Under the pieces are notes generated by a model. The model saw only the letters and a list, made by a program, of their open reading frames with translations. It did no database searches and was not told the DNA's origin. A DNA stretch of 64,000 bases from Planctomycetota bacterium (GTDB lineage Bacteria > Planctomycetota > Phycisphaerae > UBA1845 > PWPN01), in assembly GCA_022711465.1 (NCBI GenBank), contig JAKLEZ010000012.1, positions 1 through 64,000 of the forward strand. The letters are read 5' to 3'. Within the stretch, counting starts at the first letter, position 1; every line of letters starts with the position of its first letter. Positions 26,038 to 35,482 of the stretch are shown one piece after another. Made by a program: the position numbers and the translations under genes.

Positions 26038-26717
26038 CACCGCCGCACCGCCTGCCGCGCCCGGCAGCGCTCGACCTCCTCGCGCATGCGCTCGACCACC
26101 GCCGCGATACTCATGGCCGTCGTGTCGATCACGATCGCCTGCCCACGCTCCTTCAGCGGCAGCCACTGACGTTCATCGTTCTTGTCCCGGCTGCGGATGT
26201 TGGCCAAGATGGCGTCAAGATCCACCTCCTCGCCGTCCGCCTTGAGTTCGAGATAGCGGCGCTCCGCTCGTTTGGCATCGCTGGCCTCGAGCAGGAACTT
26301 CACATCGGCGTCCGGGAAGACCACGCTGCCCTGGTCGCGGCCCTCGGTGACCAGCGAACCCAGCTGGCGGCCGATCTCCCGCTGTTTCTCGACCAGGACC
26401 GCCCGTACGCCCGGATTGGCGGCCACGGGATTGGTGTGGGCATTGACCTGCATCGACCGGATTGCTTCGCTGACGTCCCGGCCGTCCATCCTGACCCGAA
26501 CGTAGGTGGGACCGCAGTCAAGCGCGATGGCCGTCTCCCGGGCAAGCCGGACCAGCGCGTCCGGATCATCCAGCGAGGTGCCCGACTCCAGCGCCTTGAG
26601 CGTCAACGCTCGGTACATGGCCCCGGTGTCCAGATAGGGAATCCCCATCAGGGCAGCCAGCTTCCGGGCCACAGTTGATTTGCCGGACCCGGCCGGTCCG
26701 TCGATGGTCACAATCAT
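26037..26717 (-). CDS. cmk: Cytidylate kinase
   Basis: A 226-residue CMP/dCMP kinase. P-loop IDGPAGSGKSTVARKLA at residues 4-20, LDTGAMYRALTLKAL at 30-45, then TEGRDQGSVVFPDADVKF, where EGRDQG stands for the usual EGRDIG, and the LEASDAKRAERRY lid. Length is normal. It supplies CDP for RNA, DNA and phospholipid synthesis, which fits coupling to plsC downstream. Confidence 0.94.
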   Translation of the reverse strand: MIVTIDGPAGSGKSTVARKLAALMGIPYLDTGAMYRALTLKALESGTSLDDPDALVRLARETAIALDCGPTYVRVRMDGRDVSEAIRSMQVNAHTNPVAANPGVRAVLVEKQREIGRQLGSLVTEGRDQGSVVFPDADVKFLLEASDAKRAERRYLELKADGEEVDLDAILANIRSRDKNDERQWLPLKERGQAIVIDTTAMSIAAVVERMREEVERCRARQAVRR

Positions 26718-26946
26718 GCGGGTTGCACCTTCCGTTCGGGATCGGTCGGTCCGCAGCGCGACCGGCCGATCGTCGCGGGGAAGGTGATATCACAGCCCAC
26801 CCGACAAGGCAAGAGTCCGCCGGGCACGGGCCCATTGCCACCGCGTTACCAGGATCGCGAGGGCCTCGCTCATGGCGAGGAATGCGCTTCTCACCAGGAG
26901 AAGCCCTCTCACGAGGCAGCGATCGATGAAGGCACGATCTCGAAAC
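26718..26946. other. Short intergenic region, nothing recognised
   Basis: About 230 bases upstream of cmk. It should contain the cmk promoter, but no convincing boxes or gene were seen. Confidence 0.4.
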
Positions 26947-27657
26947 TCAAGGATGCGCAACGGCTACCGATTGGTGAGCCTCCAGGTGAAAGGACCCGAT
27001 GATGGCACGTGCCAAGGCGAGGCTCCGCTCGGATAGGGGCTGGAGAACGAACCAAGCGGAGCCCCCAGTCTTGCCATCGGGCGTGACATACTCGAACACC
27101 AGACACGTGCGGCCGTCACCCGGCCAGGACAGGAACAGGCCGGAGAGCGTCTCCCCTCTCAAGACTTCGACTCGATCAGCCCGCAGGCAGATGAATCGCC
27201 GCTCCGCCAACCGGGCTTCGAGCTCGTCGACCTCAGCCGCACTCATCCAGAACGACAGCTCCCGCCCGCTACTCCTGCAGACGGCAACGCGGCGGTCAAT
27301 CTCACCCCCTCCCCACGCCTCCCACTTCGGCGAGCTCAGCCCATCTCCCGGCCGCTCCTCCCGCGGAGGGGCGGCTCCGAACATCAGACCGTCTACTTCG
27401 ACGGAGACGCCGACCAGCTCACCGGCGGGCTTGTAGTCCACTTGAGCCCGAGCAGGTACTTCGAAGGCCAGATCGCCGCATTGCACCTCAATCGTCGGCT
27501 CGTTGAAGGAGACGGAGGCGAACTCCGTAACCTCGACCGGGCGACCGTCGAGTTCGCCCGAAGCCAACTGGAAAGTCAGACGCAGATACGGCATCTTGGC
27601 CAGCGATAGGATCATGCCCGTGGTCAGAAGCCCAAAGAAAACCAGTAGTCTTCGCAT
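26947..27657 (-). CDS. Exported protein of unknown function
   Basis: A 236-residue protein. ATG at 27657 opens a signal peptide or N-terminal anchor (MRRLLVFFGLLTTGMILSLA) with GAGGAG upstream. The rest alternates beta-like segments with charged turns (LRLTFQLASGELDGRPVEV, IEVQCGDLAFEVPARAQV), and SFWMSAAEVDELEARL looks helical. No family was recognised. It lies downstream of the kinase/sigma pair in the same direction, with 159 bases between, so cotranscription is possible but unproven. Confidence 0.65.
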   Translation of the reverse strand: MRRLLVFFGLLTTGMILSLAKMPYLRLTFQLASGELDGRPVEVTEFASVSFNEPTIEVQCGDLAFEVPARAQVDYKPAGELVGVSVEVDGLMFGAAPPREERPGDGLSSPKWEAWGGGEIDRRVAVCRSSGRELSFWMSAAEVDELEARLAERRFICLRADRVEVLRGETLSGLFLSWPGDGRTCLVFEYVTPDGKTGGSAWFVLQPLSERSLALARAIIGSFHLEAHQSVAVAHP

Positions 27658-27816
27658 GGTTGGCTCCTCGTGAAGGACCATTCCCGTGGGTGTCGGGAGG
27701 CATCTGTGCCGCCTCCGCACGGCGTGCGGCCTCCCTAAGGACATACCTGCGAAGGACCGGTGGAGAAGACATGGATTTGAGGGAAGGAAACAGGATTCTG
27801 CCGCTGAGCGCATTGC

Positions 27817-30800
27817 TCACGAAGGACGGGTCTGGGCGTTCCTCTCGGCAGCTTCCAGCAACCTGAGTCGATACGCACCCCAATTGGCGGTGTGATGCAT
27901 CCCGGCGGTATGCCGAAGCTCGTCGCACGTGCGGTAGGCCGCTTTCGCTTCGGCAAGGCAGCCCTCCAGCTCCATGCGCAAACCGACGTAGAACCACGGC
28001 AGGGAATCCAGACGCGAGCCGAGCATCACGACGCCTCGCCAGCGGCTGACCAACTGCTCCCGACTGATCATGTCGAGACAGTACCCGGCGATGCAGGGAT
28101 CCACACAAGCCCGAGCCAGTTGCTCGTTGGTGCGGACCTCAGCGACGGAAAGAGAATCGCGAAAAGCGTCGGCAGCCTCCAGGCGATGCCCCTGCCCGAG
28201 CAACGACCATGCCAGTGTCTTCGGGCCGGCCGCATTCCGAGGTTCCAGTTCGACGGCTCTTCGAGCCAGAGGCTCGGCACGTTCGTACAGGCCACCCAGG
28301 GCAAGATGCTCGGCGACGATTTTCAGCAGGAGGGCGTCCGCGGGAACCGTGCTCACATCCATGTTCCGCACCCGCTCGACCGCTTCGGCAACCTCTTCAG
28401 GGGAGCTCTTGCTGAGCCGCATCAACTCCGCAACCGGCATCCGTTCGCGAAGGGCCTCCAGTTCGTCGCGGCTTGCCTGCAGACGCTTGCGGTATTGGGC
28501 GTTTTCCGGAAACGCCTGAACCAGTCGCTCCTGCGTTCTGATCGCCTTGCCGTACAAGGCATCGGCCTCCGGGAGCCGCCATACCATCTTCATACCGAGG
28601 GCCTCAGCCTGGTGAAGTCCGACCAGATCCTCCAGGTACTTGGATTCCGAGGGATACTCCGCCGCCAGCTTCTCCACCAGTTCGACCGCCCGACGATACG
28701 AGGCGAGGGACTCGTCGGTCTGCCCTGTCTTTCTCATGGCGTCGCTGAGGGCGCGGTGCGTACGAGCCAGCGTCTCGCGGTATTCGGCACCGGTTCTGGA
28801 CACATCCCGCGGGGCTTCCGCGGAGGCGCCGGCCCACGAATGCCCGCCGGCGAGCCGGACAAGCTCATCCCACCATCGGCGGGTATGGGACAGCTCCATG
28901 GCATAGGCGGGGTTGTCGGGGAACCAGTTCACCAAATCCTCCTGAATCGAAAACGAGTCCTGGATGACCTTCTCCGCCTCATCGGGCCGGCCGGTCTTCA
29001 TCAGCAGATCCGCGAGGTTTCTCTTCGTGCGCGAGAGGTCGAGACGGCACTGCGGTCGTTCCGTGGATTCAGGGCTCTCCTCGGCGAGCGCGGCCCTGAT
29101 GCGGATGGACTCGCGAAGGGATGCCTCCGCCTCCGTCATCCGGCGCGTGTCGCGAAGGACAAGACCCAGCAGATCGAGACTCCTGGCCAGGTTCCGGCGG
29201 TACGGTCGCGGCTGAGACGCATCGCCAACGGCGGCAACCATCATGCTTTGGGCTTGACGAGCCAGGGCCTCGGCCTCGGCATACCGCCTCTTCTCCCAGA
29301 GCATGGTCGCCAGGCCCATGTCGGCTTCGGCGAGATTGACGGCATATTCGATCTCACCGGGAACATCCTTGCGAAGCTGCTCGAGAATCGAGATCGATTC
29401 ACGGTAAGCCTGCTCGGCGGCAGCATCCTGGCCGAGTTGGGCATTGATGTGGGCCATTCGAAGGTAGGCCATGCCCGCATCGCACCGCACGGTGGGCGAG
29501 GGGCTCTTGGCCGCCAGAAGCCCGGTCTGGAACTTGAGTGAGTCCTCAAGCAAAGCCCGGCGAAGGCCCTCGGTGTTGGGCAGATCCGCGAGTTCGACCG
29601 CGGCGACACGGGTCAACATGCGATCCACGACTTCCCGAGCAGTCCGCAGATTCGACTCGGCAAGCCGGCGTTGTTCTTCAGCGGCGTCGCGCTGCCGGAC
29701 AGCCTCGGCTCGCTCTCGGGCGATCAGAACCGTCCCGACCGACAGACCAACCACGACGGTGAGAAGAAGGGCGACGGCGGCGGCCACACCGGCCCAATGC
29801 CGACGCGACCATTTGGATGCGAGATCGAGAATACCGGGAGGTTTGGCCTTGATCGGGCGATCGTCGAGGAACCGACGCAAATCGTCGGCCAGCTCCTGGG
29901 CAGTCTCGTAGCGATCTTCCCGGTTCTTAGCTGTCGCCTTGGCGACGATCGTCTCGAGCTCCTTCGGAACGGCATGTCTCGTGCGCCGCAACGGCCGAGG
30001 CTCTTCCGTCGCGATTCGGCGAAGCAGGGCTTGCCGATCCGAACCGTCAAAGGCGGGTTCCAGAGCAAGCAACTCGTAGAGGGTCATGCCGAGTGAGTAG
30101 ATGTCGGCGCGGTGATCCACTGAAGCCCGTTGCCCCAGGGCCTGTTCGGGACTCATGTATCGAAGCGTTCCAACGAGATCGCCAGTCAGGGTCAGCCCGG
30201 TGTCGTTCTGTACGATGGCCAAGCCGAAGTCCGCGACCCATAGGTGCCCGCTGCTGTCCAGCAACAGGTTCGACGGCTTGATGTCGCGGTGGATCACGCC
30301 TCGTTCGTGGGCATGCTGAAGGGCCTCGGCCGCTTGGATGGCAAGCCTCGCGACTGCCTGGAAGAAGGCTCGCCCTTCCATCGATGATTGCGACGCAAGG
30401 CTGACGAGCGAGCTGGCGACTGCTCCGCGAGCGGGTCGGACCGACACAGCGGATGAACCCGAGAGCGGCGGCGAGCTCATAGCCGTATCGCCCCGAGCGT
30501 GGTTGGAGGACATCGACGGCATCGCGTTCGTCGGGCCACCATCGTCACTGGCCGGAAGACCCGCGTGTGAACGGAGTTCGCGGATAACGGCCGAGAGCGG
30601 CAGCCCATCAATGTACTGCATGGCGTAGTAGTGGACACCGCGCTCGCACCCGACGGAATAGACCGGGACGATGTGGGTGTGTTGCAGCTGAGCGGCGGCC
30701 TGGGCCTCGTTCCTGAATCGCTGAAGCTGCCGCGCATCCAGCACGGCCGCAAAGGAAAGGACCTTGAGGGCAACACGCCGTCCGAGCGAGGCCTGCTCAG

Positions 30801-31107
30801 CCTCGTAGACCACCCCCATGCCTCCACGGCCAAGCTCGCGGATGAGCCGGTAGTCGCCGAGTGTCCCTGTCCCGCCGATCGTAGCCGAGATCGGAGTATC
30901 ATGCGGACCGCCGGCCGGCAGACGTGGCGATAGGCTCTGCAACGCGGGAAACACCTGCCGGATGGCATCCGCGATCTGCGGATAGCGGCGGACGTATTCT
31001 TCGATATCAGGCCGATCACCCGTCCCCAGGCGAGTGGTGAACTCGTCGGCGGCTTGTCCGAGCAGGAACTCGACAGACGGCTCGGGAGGAATACTTGACC
31101 GTCTCAT
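27817..31107 (-). CDS. Transmembrane Ser/Thr protein kinase with TPR repeats
   Basis: A 1096-residue Hanks-type kinase. The kinase domain spans about residues 80-410, with glycine loop GRGGMGVVYEA, VALKVL lysine, catalytic VIHRDIKPSNLLL, DFG in VADFGLAIV, and YMSPEQALG. An 80-residue Ser/Gly/Ala insert sits after the hinge. One TM segment follows at about 440-462 (WAGVAAAVALLLTVVVGLSVG), then about 600 residues of TPR-like helical repeats outside or on the far side of the membrane (segments with AYRESISILEQL, SLRESIRIRAAL). The first four bases overlap the stop of the ECF sigma gene (ATGA), so the pair is made together. The kinase may control that sigma factor. Confidence 0.92.
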   Translation of the reverse strand: MRRSSIPPEPSVEFLLGQAADEFTTRLGTGDRPDIEEYVRRYPQIADAIRQVFPALQSLSPRLPAGGPHDTPISATIGGTGTLGDYRLIRELGRGGMGVVYEAEQASLGRRVALKVLSFAAVLDARQLQRFRNEAQAAAQLQHTHIVPVYSVGCERGVHYYAMQYIDGLPLSAVIRELRSHAGLPASDDGGPTNAMPSMSSNHARGDTAMSSPPLSGSSAVSVRPARGAVASSLVSLASQSSMEGRAFFQAVARLAIQAAEALQHAHERGVIHRDIKPSNLLLDSSGHLWVADFGLAIVQNDTGLTLTGDLVGTLRYMSPEQALGQRASVDHRADIYSLGMTLYELLALEPAFDGSDRQALLRRIATEEPRPLRRTRHAVPKELETIVAKATAKNREDRYETAQELADDLRRFLDDRPIKAKPPGILDLASKWSRRHWAGVAAAVALLLTVVVGLSVGTVLIARERAEAVRQRDAAEEQRRLAESNLRTAREVVDRMLTRVAAVELADLPNTEGLRRALLEDSLKFQTGLLAAKSPSPTVRCDAGMAYLRMAHINAQLGQDAAAEQAYRESISILEQLRKDVPGEIEYAVNLAEADMGLATMLWEKRRYAEAEALARQAQSMMVAAVGDASQPRPYRRNLARSLDLLGLVLRDTRRMTEAEASLRESIRIRAALAEESPESTERPQCRLDLSRTKRNLADLLMKTGRPDEAEKVIQDSFSIQEDLVNWFPDNPAYAMELSHTRRWWDELVRLAGGHSWAGASAEAPRDVSRTGAEYRETLARTHRALSDAMRKTGQTDESLASYRRAVELVEKLAAEYPSESKYLEDLVGLHQAEALGMKMVWRLPEADALYGKAIRTQERLVQAFPENAQYRKRLQASRDELEALRERMPVAELMRLSKSSPEEVAEAVERVRNMDVSTVPADALLLKIVAEHLALGGLYERAEPLARRAVELEPRNAAGPKTLAWSLLGQGHRLEAADAFRDSLSVAEVRTNEQLARACVDPCIAGYCLDMISREQLVSRWRGVVMLGSRLDSLPWFYVGLRMELEGCLAEAKAAYRTCDELRHTAGMHHTANWGAYRLRLLEAAERNAQTRPS

Positions 31108-31736
31108 TCCGGCGTCTCCGTGAATCCCTCGTCGAGCAACAACTCACGAAGCCTCAGCAAAGCACGACCATACCGCTTGCTCGCCGTGCCCGGCTCGATG
31201 GAGAACACGCGGGCCACTTCCTGGTTCGAAAGCCCTTCGAAGTTGCGCATCAGCAGGATTTCCCGATCATCATCGCCCAGACGAGCGACGGCTCTGCGCA
31301 CTTTGCCCCCAAGTTCACGCCTGGCCAGTTGCTGGCTGGGTGCGGAACCGCGAGCCAACAGGCGCTGACCCAGTTGGGCCGAGGACTCGTCCGGCAAGGG
31401 CAGTTCACGGCCCAGCGCCCGCCGGCCGGCTTCCACATGTCGGCGACGCATCATGATGAGCCGGTCGAAGGCGATCTGCCGAAGCCACAAACGAAACGGA
31501 ATCGGTGGGTCTTCAAGGTAGGCCGGCATCCGTCGGGCGGCCTCGATCTGGGCTTCCTGCACCACGTCCGAGGCGTCCAGCCGCTGACGCAGCTTCGGAT
31601 CCAGACGCAATTCAATCACCTGACGGAGAAACGCCCGATATCGGGCGAACAACTCATCCATTGCGGCAGGATGGCCTTCCCTAACGTGCCCCAGCAGCCG
31701 TCTGGTCAGCTCGGAGTCTGTTGTCAGATGGTCCAT
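31104..31736 (-). CDS. ECF-type RNA polymerase sigma factor coupled to the kinase
   Basis: A 210-residue sigma-70 family protein. Region 2 (about 30-100: LFARYRAFLRQVIELRLDP, DASDVVQEAQIEAARRM, FRLWLRQIAFDRLI) and region 4 (about 150-205: LGDDDREILLMRNFEGLSNQEVARVFSIEPGTASKR, shown in part) are both present. It is of the planctomycete type that sits beside Ser/Thr kinases and lacks an obvious anti-sigma gene. ATG at 31736 is chosen by domain start; an upstream frame extends to 31940 but has no family similarity. Its stop overlaps the kinase start. Confidence 0.88.
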   Translation of the reverse strand: MDHLTTDSELTRRLLGHVREGHPAAMDELFARYRAFLRQVIELRLDPKLRQRLDASDVVQEAQIEAARRMPAYLEDPPIPFRLWLRQIAFDRLIMMRRRHVEAGRRALGRELPLPDESSAQLGQRLLARGSAPSQQLARRELGGKVRRAVARLGDDDREILLMRNFEGLSNQEVARVFSIEPGTASKRYGRALLRLRELLLDEGFTETPE

Positions 31737-31943
31737 CGCCTGCCCCGGTGAAGCGAGCCGCAGATATCCCCATCCATCATACCTGCAAACGGCAGGGATA
31801 GTGGACAGAGAAAACCGGGAGCCCGTCGAATGAGGCAATGACGCGGCACGACCGGAGTCCAGGCTCGGCAATCCCCAATCGACACCCGCCCCGTGGCGAC
31901 AGCGGCCGCCGCGGAGGTGCTCCCACCGGACGCGATTCAAAGG

Positions 31944-33407
31944 TCAGGACTGAGGCACGATCGGAACAACGGCCTCGCCATGGAGAGTCAGTGCGGTGGC
32001 CGCGGTAATGCGTACCGTCGTCAGGCCACCGATCAAGCTCGCGTCGCCGGCGAACACCACGATATCGTCGCCCCGGGTGCGTCCCACGAGTTGGTCGGAC
32101 CGCCGCCAAGACACCTCCTCGCCGCGACACTGCTCGGCCTGCTGGGCCTTGATTGCAGCCTTGCTGTATCCCTCGACCAAGACCTCGACCTCACCACCGA
32201 TCATTGCCCGGTGATGGGCCAGCGAGATGGCGTGCTGCAGGCGAGTAACGTCTCCGTGACGCCGCTGCTTGACCTCCTCCGGAACATTGTCGGGCAACCG
32301 GCGTTCGGCCACGGTGCCCGGACGCTCGGAGTACTTGAAGATGAACAGGCCCTTGTAGCGAATCTTCTCGATGAGGGCGAGCGTTTCGGCGTGCTCTTCG
32401 TCGGTCTCACCGCTGAATCCGACGATGAAATCGCCCGCCAGGGCCAGGCGGGGCACGATGGACCGGGCTCGTTCGATCAACTCCACATATCCTTCGGCCG
32501 TGTATTGCCGCTTCATCCGTTGCAGAACGCCGTTGGAGCCGCTCTGGGCGGGAAGATGCAGGTATTCGCACACCCGCGGCAGGTCGCGCATGGCATACAG
32601 GATGTCATCGGTGAAATCGCCCGGGTAGCTGGTCACGAATCTCAGCCGCTCGATGCCCGGTACCTCATGAACGCGCTGGAGCAGCTCCGCGAAAGCCACC
32701 TGCCGGCCGTGTTCCTCGTAGGAGTAGCTGTTGACCGTCTGGCCCAGAAGGGTGATCTCCTTGGCTCCCATGCCGACCAGCCTGCGCGCCTCCTCGACGA
32801 TGTGGCCGGGTGGACGGCTGCGTTCCGGACCACGGGTAAAAGGAACGACGCAGAAGCTGCAGAACTTGTCGCACCCGCGCTGCACCCGCAGGTACGACTG
32901 CAGGGCGCTGCCCCCGTCAGGAGGAAAACGGGACAGGTCCAATTCCTCGATGCTGTCGTGGGCCAGCGTTCGCCGGCCGGCCGGCAGCCGGCGGGAGTGG
33001 TCATGCTCGAGGGCGACAATCACTTCCCGGCGACCTTGATCGCGAGCTTCGACCACCTCCTCCAGAAGCTCCGGCACCTCGTTGAGACTCCCGGGACCAC
33101 AGAGAAAATCAACATGCCGGGCCCGCTCTCGAATGCCCGCATGATCTCTTTCGGCCATACAGCCGATCACACCGAGAATCATGCTCGGTCGTTGGCGTTT
33201 GACCTGGCCAAGCTCACCCAGGCGACTGTAGACTTTGTCCTCGGCGTGCTGCCGCACACTGCAGGTATTTAGTACCACCAGATCGGCGGTGCGATAATCA
33301 TCCGTCGGCCGGTATCCGAGGGCGCAGAGCTGTCCCAACACGAGCCCGCTGTCCAGGACGTTCATCTGACAGCCCATCGTTTCGATGTAGACACGCTTCT
33401 CGGTCAC
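31944..33407 (-). CDS. miaB: tRNA-2-methylthio-N6-dimethylallyladenosine synthase
   Basis: A 487-residue radical-SAM methylthiotransferase modifying A37 of tRNAs. The N-terminal UPF0004 domain has ETMGCQMN and LNTCSVRQHAEDK cysteines. The radical-SAM triad is in GCDKFCSFCVVP, with PFTRGPERSRPP following. A TRAM domain lies near residue 410-480 (EVLVEGYSKA). The C-terminal region is slightly longer than usual. RimO is less likely, because the motif spacing and SFCVVPFTRG are MiaB-like. Confidence 0.93.
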   Translation of the reverse strand: MTEKRVYIETMGCQMNVLDSGLVLGQLCALGYRPTDDYRTADLVVLNTCSVRQHAEDKVYSRLGELGQVKRQRPSMILGVIGCMAERDHAGIRERARHVDFLCGPGSLNEVPELLEEVVEARDQGRREVIVALEHDHSRRLPAGRRTLAHDSIEELDLSRFPPDGGSALQSYLRVQRGCDKFCSFCVVPFTRGPERSRPPGHIVEEARRLVGMGAKEITLLGQTVNSYSYEEHGRQVAFAELLQRVHEVPGIERLRFVTSYPGDFTDDILYAMRDLPRVCEYLHLPAQSGSNGVLQRMKRQYTAEGYVELIERARSIVPRLALAGDFIVGFSGETDEEHAETLALIEKIRYKGLFIFKYSERPGTVAERRLPDNVPEEVKQRRHGDVTRLQHAISLAHHRAMIGGEVEVLVEGYSKAAIKAQQAEQCRGEEVSWRRSDQLVGRTRGDDIVVFAGDASLIGGLTTVRITAATALTLHGEAVVPIVPQS

Positions 33408-33761
33408 TTGCCATCTCCATCCCAGCTCCAGCCCGCCAGCAATACGGCACCGGCGTCCCCCGCAGGCGGTTCGTCGTCCATGCGGTCGCCCCCCCCCGGC
33501 CCCCGGAACACGTGGCTATTCTATCTGCCTACAGCCCGCACCAACAGGCAATTGCCGGGACGCCCCCAGGCCCGTCGCTGCCGCCCACCGAGTGTGAGAA
33601 ATTCTTGAGGAATCTGGCCGGCGGGCCTTCACCAAGAAGAGAGTCTGACGGACTGGATTAAACGTAACCTATTAATTGACATGATTTAACAGCGACATAG
33701 GCCTTCAGCTTTTTAGGTCCCGGGGACCATCTCTTTTTTGGGGGACCGGCCAAGATTACCG
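33408..33761. other. AT-rich intergenic region upstream of the fused PEP-CTERM gene
   Basis: About 350 bases without a supported gene. The stretch 33650-33760 is markedly richer in A and T than its surroundings. A second TTGACA occurs at 33676-33681 without a good -10 box. The divergent miaB promoter must also lie here. Confidence 0.5.
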
Positions 33762-33790
33762 TTGACAACAGCAGGCCACCCGTTTAGACT
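33762..33790 (+). promoter_or_regulatory. Sigma-70-type promoter of the fused PEP-CTERM gene
   Basis: TTGACA (33762-33767), exactly 17 bases, then TAGACT (33785-33790). Transcription would start near 33797, leaving a leader of about 210 bases before the ATG at 34010. This is the best promoter match in the window. Confidence 0.65.
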
Positions 33791-34009
33791 ATTGGTAAGT
33801 GGGAGAGTGCCCTAAACTAGAGTGCATCTCCCGGGAGTGGAGAAGGGAATCGAAAGCAGGTCTGTCGCCCTTCGACCGGCTCCAACCGAACACATGATGG
33901 TCTGCTCTGCCAAAGAAGTCTTTTTTGTTCTGGACTTCGGGAAGCCGAGCGGTTAAGATCGTAGGTGCGATGGGTTTTTTTGAGGTTCTCTAGGAGAGGA
34001 GTGAGGAGA

Positions 34010-35392
34010 ATGAAAGCTAATCAGTTTTCACGAATGTCCTTCACAGGGCTCGTAGCAGCGCTTGTGAGCGCGATGCTAGTGAGCACCGCTGGAGCGACGT
34101 TGCTGTCTGACCTGGTGGCCGACCCCAATCTGTCGGTCGTATCGGGTGACAAGATCTTCAAGAATTTTTCAGTTCTGTCCATCGGGGACGGCAGCTTCAC
34201 GGTCGACCCGACGATCGACGTCACCCCGATTGCCACGCCGGACTTCGGCCTGAAGTTCGCGAGCGTGACCGGGGCCCCGATTATGACCGCGGGCATCGAA
34301 TCGGCCGTCGATCTGCTGATCGGCTTCGATGTCGTCATCGATGCGGATCCGAAGTGGGCCGATTTCTTCCTCAAGGACATTGCACTGAAGTTTGAGGCGG
34401 CCGCTCCGTCCGATGGCCTCGCCCAGGTGGTCGAGAGCGCGTTGGATGGACCGACGGTCGTCGGTCAGACCAGTGTCCAGCTCCCGGGTGGGCCGATGCA
34501 GGCCGACGTCAACCTGCCGCAGCCGTGGGACGGCAAGACCATCCACATCATCAAGGATGCGATGGTCATCGGCGGCAAGACCGAGGGTGCTCAGATCGTG
34601 TGGATCGAGCAGACCTTCTCCCAGGTGCCCGAGCCCGCGACCCTGGGTTTGCTGGGTCTTGGCCTCGTCGCCCTGGTTCGTCCCCGCCGGATGGCCCGCG
34701 CTCTTTTGAAGGGTGCCCCGCGTCTCCTGGTTCTCGCGGGGCTGCTCACCGTTGTGGGGGCTGCAAACCAGGCTTGGGCAACGCCACTGAGCGATCTCGT
34801 CCAGAATCCCGCGAACAGCATTACTCAGGGCGACAAGCTGTTTGACAACTTCACGGTCAACGTCAACGGCGTCGGCACCTTCTACGCCAATCCGAGCACG
34901 ATCGATGTCTATGGTGTCACCCTCGGGAATGAGTACGGCATTCGCATCGCCGGCTTGATGGCCGCCCTGTCGAACCGCACCCCCGGCTCGAGCGTCACCA
35001 TGGTCATTGGTTACGATGTGACCGTCATGGACCCCCTCCTCGGCATCGAGGACATCACCCTGGGCTTCAACGGCGTTGCGACCACCGGTGATGGAATCGC
35101 CAAGGTGGAAGAAGTTGTGAGCAAGATCCCAGGCGGTGTGGTTGCATCCGCTTACGCTGACTCCCTCAATCCACCGACCTCACTCAACGACCACGAGTAC
35201 CTCATGAACCAGCTGGTGCTCGCTAAGGTGCACGTCGAGAAGACCGTCACCTTGGTCGGCGGTCGGAGCGGGATGACCACGATCTCGTTCATCAACCAGA
35301 CGTTCTCGCAGCGAGAAATCCCCGAGCCGGCCACCGTTGGCCTGCTCGCCCTGGCCCTCCCGGTGATGCTGCTGGGCCGCCGCCGGAGCTGA
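34010..35392 (+). CDS. Fused tandem PEP-CTERM protein (two repeats, two sorting signals)
   Basis: A 460-residue single frame. The first half has a signal peptide (about 1-28, LVAALVSAMLVSTAGA), a domain starting LLSDLVADPNLSVVSGDKIF, and a complete PEP-CTERM signal, VPEPATLGLLGLGLVALVRP followed by RR, near 206-228. Without a stop, MARALLKGAPRLLVLAGLLT begins a second signal-peptide-like segment, then a homologous domain (PLSDLVQNPANSITQGDKLF) and a final IPEPATVGLLALALPVMLLG plus RRRS. The halves are clear paralogues (SDLV, GDK[IL]F, NQTFSQ or EQTFSQ before PEP). A TAGGAGAGGAGTGAGGAG tract precedes the ATG. An internal ATG at 34691 could start the second half alone. Confidence 0.85.
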   Translation: MKANQFSRMSFTGLVAALVSAMLVSTAGATLLSDLVADPNLSVVSGDKIFKNFSVLSIGDGSFTVDPTIDVTPIATPDFGLKFASVTGAPIMTAGIESAVDLLIGFDVVIDADPKWADFFLKDIALKFEAAAPSDGLAQVVESALDGPTVVGQTSVQLPGGPMQADVNLPQPWDGKTIHIIKDAMVIGGKTEGAQIVWIEQTFSQVPEPATLGLLGLGLVALVRPRRMARALLKGAPRLLVLAGLLTVVGAANQAWATPLSDLVQNPANSITQGDKLFDNFTVNVNGVGTFYANPSTIDVYGVTLGNEYGIRIAGLMAALSNRTPGSSVTMVIGYDVTVMDPLLGIEDITLGFNGVATTGDGIAKVEEVVSKIPGGVVASAYADSLNPPTSLNDHEYLMNQLVLAKVHVEKTVTLVGGRSGMTTISFINQTFSQREIPEPATVGLLALALPVMLLGRRRS

Positions 35393-35407
35393 TCCGGCAC
35401 CACAAAA

Positions 35408-35428
35408 GCCCCGTCGGGAAAGCGGGGC
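35408..35428 (+). terminator. Hairpin after the fused PEP-CTERM gene
   Basis: GCCCCG (35408-35413) and CGGGGC (35423-35428) flank a nine-base loop, 15 bases after the stop. No T run follows, so it may be a 3' stabiliser that works with the stronger hairpin downstream. Confidence 0.4.
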
Positions 35429-35454
35429 GACAACCTCAGATAGACCATCGCAAC

Positions 35455-35482
35455 AGGTGGCTCACCTCCGGGTGGGCCACCT
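35455..35482 (+). terminator. Rho-independent terminator
   Basis: AGGTGGC-T-CACC-TCC-GGGTG-GGCCACCT forms a long, nearly perfect hairpin followed by TCTTTTCGTT. It lies 62 bases after the fused PEP-CTERM gene and in the gap before the convergent rpsA gene. The rest of that gap (to 35658) holds no supported gene. Confidence 0.75.

Noticed and set aside
27892..29541. Forward frame opposite the kinase TPR region
   Set aside because: It is the shadow of a well-supported kinase gene.
32926..32941. AAAACGGGACAGGTCC in miaB, matching 16 bases of repeat element B
   Set aside because: It encodes conserved-looking MiaB residues, and the match stops there, without the other half of the palindrome. It is likely chance.
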